A DNA stretch of 12,246 nt from an uncultured Loktanella sp. GTDB lineage: Bacteria; Pseudomonadota; Alphaproteobacteria; Rhodobacterales; Rhodobacteraceae. The DNA lies in assembly GCA_913061335.1 (NCBI GenBank), contig CAJXTP010000068.1, positions 1 through 12,246 of the forward strand, written 5' to 3'. Below, in pieces: positions 7,233 to 12,246 of this stretch. The position numbers and the translations under genes were made by a program. Every line of letters starts with the position of its first letter. Within the stretch, counting starts at the first letter, position 1. The notes beneath the pieces are model-generated. The model was not told the origin of the DNA, made no database searches, and saw only the letters and a program-made list of their open reading frames with translations.

Positions 7233-7249
7233 TTTTTACCGTGTAAAAA
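7233..7249. promoter_or_regulatory. TTTTTAC-CGT-GTAAAAA dyad upstream of the homocysteine methyltransferase
   Basis: Perfect 7-bp arms with a 3-bp centre. As DNA it looks like an operator. TTGCGT (7222-7227) with TAAAAA (7244-7249) at 16 bp is a possible promoter, which would put the dyad over its -10. As RNA the stem would be weak because it is A/U-rich. Confidence 0.35.
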
Positions 7250-7255
7250 GCGGAC

Positions 7256-7279
7256 GATTCCACATATAGATTCCACATA
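7256..7279 (+). repeat. Tandem GATTCCACATA repeat, 13-bp period
   Basis: Two identical 11-bp copies at 7256-7266 and 7269-7279, separated by TA, ending 15 bp before the ATG of the homocysteine methyltransferase and touching its ribosome site (AAAAAGG). If the promoter candidate just upstream is right, the transcript begins at this repeat, so it could be bound as DNA or as mRNA. I know no named motif with this sequence. Confidence 0.6.
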
Positions 7280-7294
7280 AAAAGGCGCGGCACG

Positions 7295-8308
7295 ATGGCG
7301 AATGCACTGACCACACTGCTTGAAACACGTGACTGGCTGCTCGCTGACGGTGCAACAGGTACAAACCTGTTTAATCTCGGCCTAGAGGCGGGCGACGCAC
7401 CAGAGATGTGGAACGTTGATAAACCTGAAAACATCCGGACCTTGTATAAAGGTGCCGTTGATGCGGGCAGCGATCTGTTCCTGACCAATACATTTGGCGG
7501 CAACGCATCGCGCCTGAAACTGCATAACGCCGTTGATCAAGTCCACGAACTGAACCGCGTCGGTGCTGCCATTGGCCGCGATATCGCTGATGCATCTGGG
7601 CGCACGGTTATCGTCGCAGGCTCAGTCGGCCCAACTGGCGATATTATGGCCCCTATGGGTACGCTGACCCATGAAATAGCGGTTGAGATGTTTCATGAAC
7701 AAGCCGAAGGCTTAAAAGCAGGCGGCGCAGATGTGCTCTGGGTCGAAACCATTTCTGCCCCCGAAGAATTCCGCGCCGCCGCCGAAGCCTTCGCGCTGGC
7801 AGGCATGGACTGGTGTGGCACCATGAGCTTTGATACCGCAGGCCGCACGATGATGGGCCTGACATCGGCGGATATGGCCAAAATGGTCGGAAAACTAGAT
7901 CACCAGCCCATCGGATACGGTGCAAACTGCGGTGTGGGTGCATCTGATCTATTGCGCACGATCCTTGGGATCGCAGAACATTCTGGTGATGCGACGCTGA
8001 TATCCAAAGGCAACGCAGGCATTCCAAAATACCACGACGGGCATATTCATTACGACGGCACCCCTGCCCTGATGGGCGAATACGCCGTGCTGGCGCGCAA
8101 TTGTGGTGCGCGCATCATCGGTGGCTGCTGTGGCACCACACCAGAGCATCTGGTCGCCATGCGGGCCGCGCTCGAAAACACACCAAAAGGGCCAAAGCCA
8201 AGCCCCGACGACATCACAACATCGCTCGGCGGATTTTCATCCGTGTCGGACGGCACAGACGGTGAAGGGCCAGTACGCGCCCCACGTCGTGGCCGCAGAA
8301 AAGGCTAA
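7295..8308 (+). CDS. bmt: Homocysteine S-methyltransferase (betaine/methionine-synthase type, separate MetH first module)
   Basis: Zn-dependent transfer of a methyl group to homocysteine, making methionine, in the cytoplasm. 337 aa TIM barrel. Family motifs: LLADGATGTNLF (15-26), LTNTFGGN (63-70), AGSVGPTGD (108-116). The three zinc thiolates are C212 in ANCG and C278/C279 in GGCCGT. The last ~40 residues are a low-complexity tail ending in basic RRGRRKG. Databases tend to call this family betaine-homocysteine methyltransferase, hence the symbol. The length also equals the first module of MetH, and a corrinoid protein gene lies 1.2 kb downstream on the same strand. A methionine synthase divided into separate proteins has been reported for Phaeobacter (recalled), so the methyl donor may be that corrinoid protein rather than betaine. 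The sequence alone does not decide. Its stop overlaps the convergent radical SAM gene by 4 nt. Confidence 0.88.
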   Translation: MANALTTLLETRDWLLADGATGTNLFNLGLEAGDAPEMWNVDKPENIRTLYKGAVDAGSDLFLTNTFGGNASRLKLHNAVDQVHELNRVGAAIGRDIADASGRTVIVAGSVGPTGDIMAPMGTLTHEIAVEMFHEQAEGLKAGGADVLWVETISAPEEFRAAAEAFALAGMDWCGTMSFDTAGRTMMGLTSADMAKMVGKLDHQPIGYGANCGVGASDLLRTILGIAEHSGDATLISKGNAGIPKYHDGHIHYDGTPALMGEYAVLARNCGARIIGGCCGTTPEHLVAMRAALENTPKGPKPSPDDITTSLGGFSSVSDGTDGEGPVRAPRRGRRKG

Positions 8309-9387
8309 AACAGCGACATCTGATCACCGGCTTGCGGCGGCACCTGAAATAGATCCGTCCGTAACGGTGGCAGATCACGCGTTAGGCCCAGCTTGCGCGT
8401 GGTCAACTGCACGCGCTGGCGGATCAAGTCGGCCCATTTGCCTTGGCCGCGCATACGCGTACCAAATTCAGGGTCGTAATCCTTACCGCCGTGCAATTCG
8501 CGCACCCGGCCCATCACGCGCGCAGCACGGTCCGGAAACGCATCTGCAAGCCAATCTTGGAACAATCCCGACACCTCCCGCGGGAGGCGCAACACAATAC
8601 AAGACGCAGAAATTGCCCCCGCATTATGTGACGCCGTCAATATCGATTCGAGCTCGTGATCGGTCAGCGCAGGCACCACAGGCGACACCATCACACGCAC
8701 CGGAATACCTGCATCCGTCAAACGGCGAATGGTCTGCAAACGCCGCGCTGGTAATGGCACCCGCGGTTCCATGGCACGCGACGTTTTATTATCTAAAGTG
8801 GTGATCGAAACACCAACGCGCACAAGGCCTTTGGCGGCCATCGGGGCCAAAATATCAATGTCGCGTTCAATCATCGCGCCCTTGGTGACAATGCCAACAG
8901 GATGATTGAACTTTGCGAGCACTTGTAGAATGCCGCGCATGATTTCATGTTCTTTCTCAATCGGTTGGTACGGATCAGTATTCGTGCCAATTGCAATCAT
9001 TGCAGGGCGGTAACGCGGATTACGCAGCTCTTTTTCCAGAATTGCAGGCGCGTCAGGGCGGGCAATCAGCTTGGTTTCAAAATCCAATCCTGGGGATAGA
9101 CCCAAATACGCATGACTGGGACGGGCAAAGCAATAAATGCACCCATGTTCACAACCGCGGTACGGATTGATCGAGCGATCAAATGACAAGTCAGGCGAGG
9201 TGTTCTTACTGATCACACGGCGCGGGACTTCAATGCTGACTGAGGTGCGCAAAACAGGCAGGTCTTCGACCCGATCCCAGCCGTCATCTACATGCTCCGA
9301 CTGTATCGAATCAAACCGCACAGCAGGGTTTGTCATTGCGGCGCGGCCACGCAATTGGACTTGGCGGTGATCAATGATTTTCGTCAT
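8305..9387 (-). CDS. PA0069-family radical SAM protein
   Basis: 360-aa radical SAM protein of the SPL-like PA0069/Rv2578c group, whose reaction is not established. The 4Fe-4S motif is C79-x3-C83-x2-C86 in RGCEHGCIYCFARPSHAY, followed by AIGTNTDPYQPIEK, GIVTKGA and VSITTLD blocks typical of the group. The C-terminus is LF. The frame is open 63 codons further upstream, but that part reads antisense through the corrinoid gene's leader and into its start. ATG 9385-9387 gives the expected N-terminus (MTKIIDHRQVQLRGRAA). There is no Shine-Dalgarno sequence; a promoter-like element abuts the start, so the mRNA may be nearly leaderless. It is convergent with the homocysteine methyltransferase gene (stops overlap: TAG 8305-8307, TAA 8306-8308) and divergent from the corrinoid gene. 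Confidence 0.9.
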   Translation of the reverse strand: MTKIIDHRQVQLRGRAAMTNPAVRFDSIQSEHVDDGWDRVEDLPVLRTSVSIEVPRRVISKNTSPDLSFDRSINPYRGCEHGCIYCFARPSHAYLGLSPGLDFETKLIARPDAPAILEKELRNPRYRPAMIAIGTNTDPYQPIEKEHEIMRGILQVLAKFNHPVGIVTKGAMIERDIDILAPMAAKGLVRVGVSITTLDNKTSRAMEPRVPLPARRLQTIRRLTDAGIPVRVMVSPVVPALTDHELESILTASHNAGAISASCIVLRLPREVSGLFQDWLADAFPDRAARVMGRVRELHGGKDYDPEFGTRMRGQGKWADLIRQRVQLTTRKLGLTRDLPPLRTDLFQVPPQAGDQMSLF

Positions 9388-9390
9388 AGT

Positions 9391-9424
9391 TAAAATATGG
9401 AACAAAATGTGAACATGCGCAAGT
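9391..9424 (-). promoter_or_regulatory. Candidate promoter abutting the radical SAM start
   Basis: Minus strand TTGCGC followed after 17 bp by CATATT, or after 19 bp by TATTTT, which ends only 4 bp before the ATG. Initiation about 7 bp past the -10 would fall on or very near the start codon, which agrees with the absence of a ribosome site. Coordinates are approximate by a few bases. Confidence 0.3.
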
Positions 9425-9484
9425 CTTGGTCGGTGTCGATTGCACAAATGTCGCGATTGTCTGCGTCCGCTCTGGAATTTCAGC

Positions 9485-9508
9485 GCACAAGTTGTAAAAC
9501 AACTGTGC
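9485..9508 (+). promoter_or_regulatory. Leader hairpin before the corrinoid protein gene
   Basis: GCAC (9485-9488) plus AGTTGT (9490-9495) pair with ACAACT (9499-9504) plus GTGC (9505-9508). That is 10 bp with one bulged A (9489) and an AAA loop. It ends 17 bp before the GGAGG ribosome site (9526-9530). The leader is far too short for a cobalamin riboswitch and I see no B12-box, so this is at most a small operator or a stabilising hairpin. Confidence 0.4.
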
Positions 9509-9538
9509 ACACATACCGCACCTACGGAGGTTTCCCCT

Positions 9539-10240
9539 ATGTCCGAAGAAGATGATATCATCCTGTCCGAACTCAACGACGAAGATCTTGTCGCTCAAAT
9601 GTTCGACGACCTATATGATGGCATGAGAGAAGAAATCGAAGAAGGTGTGAACCTCCTTATCGCACGCGGTTGGATGCCTTACCGCGTCCTGACCGAAGCG
9701 CTTGTCGGTGGTATGACCATCGTCGGTGCCGACTTCCGCGACGGTATCTTGTTTGTGCCTGAAGTACTGCTCGCCGCCAACGCGATGAAGGGTGGCATGG
9801 CTATTCTCAAGCCGCTTTTGGCCGAAACTGGTGCCCCACGTGTGGGCAAAATGATCATCGGCACCGTCAAAGGCGACATCCACGATATCGGCAAAAACCT
9901 TGTTGGTATGATGATGGAAGGCGCAGGCTTTGAAGTTGTCGACATGGGGATCAACAACGCCGTTGAAGCCTATCTCGAAGCGATCGAAGTCGAAGGCCCT
10001 GATATTTTGGGCATGTCCGCCCTGTTGACCACCACGATGCCGTATATGAAGGTCGTGATTGATACGCTGATCGAAAAAGGCATGCGCGACGACTATATCG
10101 TGCTTGTTGGTGGTGCGCCGCTGAACGAAGAATTTGGCAAAGCCATCGGCGCAGACGCATATTGCCGTGACGCGGCTGTTGCGGTTGAAACCGCCAAATC
10201 TTTCATGGCGCGCAAGCATAACCAAGGTGCGATGGCCTAA
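9539..10240 (+). CDS. Corrinoid (B12-binding) methyltransferase carrier protein
   Basis: Cobalamin-carrying protein that shuttles methyl groups between methyltransferases, 233 aa. After an acidic N-terminus comes the four-helix cap (about 15-100: DGMREEIEEGVNLLIARGW, FVPEVLLAANAM). The Rossmann B12 domain follows with D113-x-H115-xx-G118 in GDIHDIGKNLV (His is the cobalt ligand), the GMSALLTTTM loop at 158-167 and LVGGAPLNEEF at 189-199. This matches the MtbC/MtaC-type carriers and the middle of MetH; no reactivation domain is attached. ATG 9539 has a perfect GGAGG 8 nt upstream. A longer frame from 9440 lacks a ribosome site. With the separate homocysteine methyltransferase gene upstream, it is most likely the cobalamin module of a divided methionine synthase. 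The alternative is a methylamine or glycine-betaine demethylation carrier. A strong terminator follows. Confidence 0.92.
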   Translation: MSEEDDIILSELNDEDLVAQMFDDLYDGMREEIEEGVNLLIARGWMPYRVLTEALVGGMTIVGADFRDGILFVPEVLLAANAMKGGMAILKPLLAETGAPRVGKMIIGTVKGDIHDIGKNLVGMMMEGAGFEVVDMGINNAVEAYLEAIEVEGPDILGMSALLTTTMPYMKVVIDTLIEKGMRDDYIVLVGGAPLNEEFGKAIGADAYCRDAAVAVETAKSFMARKHNQGAMA

Positions 10241-10260
10241 ATCAACCCGATTGATTGATG

Positions 10261-10293
10261 AAAGGCCTCGCAGTTAACCTGCGAGGCCTTTTT
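10261..10293 (+). terminator. Strong Rho-independent terminator after the corrinoid gene
   Basis: A perfect 13-bp stem (10261-10273 with 10279-10291; core GGCCTCGCAG / CTGCGAGGCC) with a 5-nt loop TTAAC, running into TTTTTG. It begins 20 bp after the stop codon. Its A-run on the other side would also let it work on the minus strand, but no gene comes that way. It separates the corrinoid gene from the next operon. Confidence 0.92.
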
Positions 10294-10304
10294 GCTTTGT
10301 CCCT

Positions 10305-10333
10305 TTGATTTTGGGGTCGCGCACCCCCATATT
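10305..10333 (+). promoter_or_regulatory. Promoter with a dyad in its spacer, for the three-gene operon
   Basis: TTGATT (10305-10310), exactly 17 bp, then CATATT (10328-10333). The spacer holds the inverted repeat GGGGT-CGCGC-ACCCC (10313-10327), which fills it almost exactly. Transcription would start near 10340, immediately ahead of the AGGAG ribosome site. A dyad between -35 and -10 is the usual place for repressor or MerR-type control; which regulator binds is unknown. Confidence 0.45.
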
Positions 10334-10352
10334 AAAACAAAGGAGAGCCGTC

Positions 10353-10574
10353 ATGCCACTCGACAAGCTGATTCTCATTATCGTGACCGTCATCGCTGCT
10401 GCTGGAGCCACAATCTGGATCGCCACCGCCCTTTTCGCAACAAGCCAATTCGGCATTTTCGCGACATTGCCAGTCCTGTTGATCGGGTCACTGGTGTGCT
10501 ACGTCGCTTGGCGAGTGATTTCTGAACGGCTCAGAAATAAGGAAGACGACCATTATGACAAATTCGACAAATAG
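10353..10574 (+). CDS. Small two-helix membrane protein, function unknown
   Basis: I do not recognise a named family. 73 aa with two hydrophobic helices: about 5-30 (LILIIVTVIAAAGATIWIATALF) and about 34-53 (GIFATLPVLLIGSLVCYVAW). The short polar link between them suggests a hairpin in the inner membrane. The tail (54-73) is charged, ending DDHYDKFDK. ATG 10353 is preceded by AGGAGAG 7 nt away; an in-frame ATG at 10305 lies inside the promoter and is rejected. The end overlaps the next start by 20 nt, so expression is coupled with the YbjQ-family gene. A membrane anchor or partner for that protein is possible but only a guess from gene order. Confidence 0.75.
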   Translation: MPLDKLILIIVTVIAAAGATIWIATALFATSQFGIFATLPVLLIGSLVCYVAWRVISERLRNKEDDHYDKFDK

Positions 10575-10890
10575 CATGCTTATTGTGACCACAGACGGTG
10601 TCGCAGGCCGCAATGTAACCCATAGCCTCGGACTGGTGCGCGGTGCGACAGTGCGGGCCAAACATATTGGCACTGACATCGTGGCAGGACTGCGTAATTT
10701 GGTCGGCGGCGAACTGACCGGTTACTCAGCACTTTTGGCAGGTGCGCGTGAACAGGCTTTGGACCGGATGACGGATCAAGCCCGCGCAATGGACGCAGAT
10801 GCGATCGTCGGATTTCGCATGGAAACGTCTTCGATAGCAAACGGCGCATCAGAGATTGTAGCTTATGGCACAGCTGTAAAACTGTCGTGA
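10555..10890 (+). CDS. YbjQ/UPF0145 (DUF74) family protein
   Basis: 111 aa, cytoplasmic. The DUF74 pattern is plain: LIVTTDGVAGRNV, then LGLVRGATVRAKHIGTD, LRNLVGGELTGYSALLAGAREQAL, DADAIVGFRMET and IVAYGTAVKL. Family structures are small ring-forming alpha/beta proteins, and the family has been called heavy-metal-binding, but a biochemical role is not settled. No Cys or His-rich metal site is visible here (one His, no Cys), so metal binding is not supported by this sequence. ATG 10555 lies inside the end of the preceding gene with AAGGAAG about 12 nt upstream. Its stop overlaps the next start (GTGA, 10887-10890). Confidence 0.9.
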   Translation: MTNSTNSMLIVTTDGVAGRNVTHSLGLVRGATVRAKHIGTDIVAGLRNLVGGELTGYSALLAGAREQALDRMTDQARAMDADAIVGFRMETSSIANGASEIVAYGTAVKLS

Positions 10891-11513
10891 CGATTACCGA
10901 CGCCACGCTGACGCAGCATGGTTTTCTGGCAAGCGGAGCAGGCCGCGTCCTGCTGCTCGCTTGTGGTGCACTGGCGCGTGAAATCTTGGCTGTAAAAGAC
11001 GCAGGTGGCCTCGACCACCTCGACCTGCAATGCCTGCCTGCAATTTACCACAACCACCCCGAAAAAATCGTCCCCGCAATTGAGGTCGCAGTCACAAAAC
11101 ACCGCGACGACTATGACAAAATTTTTGTGGTCTACGCCGATTGTGGCACGGGTGGGCAATTGTTCGAAAAGTGCAAGGAGCTTGGCGTTTCAATGGTTGA
11201 AGGGCCACATTGTTATTCGTTTTTTGAAACTAATGCCGTGTTTGAATCCCGCGATGAAATGACGGCTTTCTACCTTACAGACTTTCTTGTGCGCCAATTT
11301 GATGCGTTTGTCTGGGACCCATTGGGTCTTGGGCGCCACCCTGCACTGCGCGACATGTATTTCGGGAATTACACCAAATTGGTCTATCAAGCACAGACGG
11401 ATAACGCTGATTTACAGGCAAAGGCGCAGGTCTGTGCTGATCGCCTTGGGCTAACGTATGAATACCGGTTCACGGGCTACGGTGATCTGGAAACCAGCCT
11501 CGCAGCACTTTAA
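10887..11513 (+). CDS. DUF1638 family protein, Cys-rich
   Basis: 208 aa, soluble, function not established. DUF1638 members are often found beside corrinoid-dependent methyltransferases (recalled). Conserved-looking blocks: LLACGALAREI (23-33), LQCLPAIYHNHPEKI (47-61), VVYADCGTGGQL (81-92), GPHCYSFF (106-113), DPLGLGRHP (144-152). Cys at 26, 49, 86, 96, 109, 183 with His 55, 57 and 108 could make a metal or cofactor site. C26 in ACGA and C86 in DCGTGG sit in glycine turns. The GTG start (10887-10889) overlaps the YbjQ-family stop by 4 nt, the standard coupled arrangement; the next ATG in frame is far inside the protein. Last gene of the operon; its stop overlaps sufE by 4 nt (convergent). Family sure, role inferred from context only. 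Confidence 0.88.
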   Translation: MTITDATLTQHGFLASGAGRVLLLACGALAREILAVKDAGGLDHLDLQCLPAIYHNHPEKIVPAIEVAVTKHRDDYDKIFVVYADCGTGGQLFEKCKELGVSMVEGPHCYSFFETNAVFESRDEMTAFYLTDFLVRQFDAFVWDPLGLGRHPALRDMYFGNYTKLVYQAQTDNADLQAKAQVCADRLGLTYEYRFTGYGDLETSLAAL

Positions 11514-11911
11514 ACGGCTGTCAGCTTAATCCGCTCGATCATCGCACGCACGCCGTTTGAACGTTGGGCCGACAAGTGATCGTTCAGACCCAAACGGCCC
11601 AATTCAGCATTTGCATCCACCGCCTGCACGTCCGCCACAGGCAGATTATCATAAAGCGCATGCAGGACTGCAATCAGACCGCGCACGATCATCGCGTCGC
11701 TGTCCCCACGAAATGTGAAAATTCCGTCACGCACCTGTGGCACGATCCAAACTTGGGATGCACAACCATCGACCTTGGTCGCGGTCACGCGAAATGCATC
11801 CTCGAGCGGATCCATCGCCTTACCCAAGTCAATCACATGGCGATAACGGTCCTCCCAATCGTCGAGAAAATCAAAATCCTCAGCGATCTCTTCAAATCGG
11901 GCGGTGGCCAT
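11510..11911 (-). CDS. sufE: Cysteine desulfuration protein SufE
   Basis: Accepts sulfane sulfur from the cysteine desulfurase SufS and passes it to the SUF scaffold for Fe-S cluster assembly, in the cytoplasm. 133 aa, usual length. The sulfur-accepting cysteine is C50 in KVDGCASQVW. The N-terminus FEEIAEDFDFLDDWEDRYRHVIDLG and the late GLNDHLSAQRSNGV block are family signatures. ATG 11911 has AGGAG about 9 nt upstream; a longer frame to 11992 adds a basic stretch with no ribosome site and is rejected. No other suf genes are in view, so it is a stand-alone copy. It is convergent with DUF1638 (stops share TTAA, 11510-11513). Confidence 0.96.
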   Translation of the reverse strand: MATARFEEIAEDFDFLDDWEDRYRHVIDLGKAMDPLEDAFRVTATKVDGCASQVWIVPQVRDGIFTFRGDSDAMIVRGLIAVLHALYDNLPVADVQAVDANAELGRLGLNDHLSAQRSNGVRAMIERIKLTAV

Positions 11912-11955
11912 GGTGCAAACTCCTGTTGATACCACTGATCTAGGTCGGATTGGGC

Positions 11956-11973
11956 GCATCGTCCAGAGGATGC
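11956..11973 (+). repeat. Small hairpin between sufE and the lipoprotein gene
   Basis: GCATC (11956-11960) and GATGC (11969-11973) enclose an 8-nt loop and are followed by TTTT. It lies in the 122-bp divergent interval, so there is no upstream plus-strand gene for it to terminate. It might be a leader element or an operator; chance is also possible. Confidence 0.22.
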
Positions 11974-12033
11974 TTTTCAACAGGTGCATCATCCGTTACG
12001 CAAGACGTGACGATTTGACGAAAGGCCACCAAA

Positions 12034-12246
12034 ATGCGCGTATCCCTGCCCCTGATGCTTTGTGCTGCTCTAGCGACCACAGGCTGTGCCCGTGTGGCGG
12101 AGTCGCGGATGAACCCGCTGAACTGGTTTGGAAAGTCTACATCAGCGCCTTTGACAGCGTCTGGTGAATTGCGCCCGCTCGTCCCGACCAAACGTGCGAC
12201 CCGCTTGGTCGATGGGCGCGGCGGCATCCAAAGCGTGACTGGCTTG
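12034..12246 (+). CDS. Small lipoprotein, N-terminal part (runs off right edge)
   Basis: 71 codons, open to the end. A type II signal peptide is visible: short basic start (MRV), hydrophobic core SLPLMLCAALAT, then the lipobox TTGC with C18 as the acylation site. The mature part begins ARVAESRMNPLNWFGKS, a pattern I associate with a conserved hypothetical lipoprotein of Rhodobacteraceae, followed by RPLVP. Start ATG 12034 has AAAGG about 9 nt upstream. It is likely anchored in the outer membrane. Function unknown; the end of the gene is not seen. Confidence 0.75.
   Translation, partial: MRVSLPLMLCAALATTGCARVAESRMNPLNWFGKSTSAPLTASGELRPLVPTKRATRLVDGRGGIQSVTGL

Noticed and set aside
7178..7294. 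SAM or SAH riboswitch ahead of the homocysteine methyltransferase
   Set aside because: The conserved pseudoknot sequences I know for SAM-II and SAH classes are not apparent. The structure present is a dyad plus a tandem repeat.
9388..9538. Cobalamin riboswitch ahead of the corrinoid gene
   Set aside because: The interval is about 150 bp, shared by two divergent genes, and I see no B12-box or the multi-stem layout of that riboswitch; only one short hairpin is present.
9388..9576. 63-codon N-terminal extension of the radical SAM protein
   Set aside because: It overlaps the corrinoid gene's leader and start in antisense, and the added residues resemble nothing in the family.
9611..10225. 204-codon minus-strand open frame opposite the corrinoid gene
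   Set aside because: Shadow of a well-identified B12-binding protein; translation is His/Phe-rich with no domain.
11940..12227. 95-codon minus-strand open frame at the right edge
   Set aside because: It is antisense to the lipoprotein gene, which has a clear signal peptide, lipobox and ribosome site; the minus frame has none of these.

Overview
The window reads as the chromosome of an alphaproteobacterium, most likely a Rhodobacteraceae member of the marine Roseobacter group. Four things point there: an RNase E whose S1 domain carries a long acidic insertion, a zeta-type F1-ATPase inhibitor (DUF1476), a separate purS/purQ in place of the gammaproteobacterial single-chain FGAM synthase, and a methionine-synthase-like activity divided over separate genes. 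This rests on family recognition by eye; the genus cannot be fixed. Gene packing is tight, with start/stop overlaps. I see no phage, IS, CRISPR, tRNA or rRNA.

Left part (1-5014, all minus strand). The N-terminal ~497 codons of rne enter from the left edge, preceded by a ~420-bp gene-free stretch with a plausible rne promoter and leader hairpins. Next come dctD and dctB, a C4-dicarboxylate-type two-component pair transcribed dctB then dctD. The regulator looks like an NtrC-family protein but lacks the GAFTGA loop used to contact sigma-54.

Middle (5051-7177). purC-purS-purQ form a minus-strand purine operon running straight towards dctB. Divergent from purC is the gene for the F1FO-ATPase inhibitor zeta subunit. 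The two candidate promoters share a palindromic -35 region.

Right part (7295-11513). A homocysteine S-methyltransferase gene (+) and a cobalamin-binding corrinoid protein gene (+) flank a convergent PA0069-type radical SAM gene (-). The two plus-strand genes look like two modules of a divided MetH; the folate-binding module and a cobalamin reactivase are not in the window. After a strong terminator comes a compact three-gene operon: a two-helix membrane miniprotein, a YbjQ/UPF0145 protein and a Cys-rich DUF1638 protein. I regard this operon and its neighbourhood as the most promising under-described part of the window.

Right edge (11510-12246). sufE (Fe-S cluster sulfur transfer) is on the minus strand and converges on DUF1638 with a 4-nt overlap. 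Divergent from it is the start of a small lipoprotein gene that runs off the edge.

Functionally the window mixes RNA decay, dicarboxylate sensing, purine synthesis, ATPase control, methionine/one-carbon metabolism and Fe-S assembly. The only tight functional groupings are purCSQ, dctBD and the methyltransferase/corrinoid pair.
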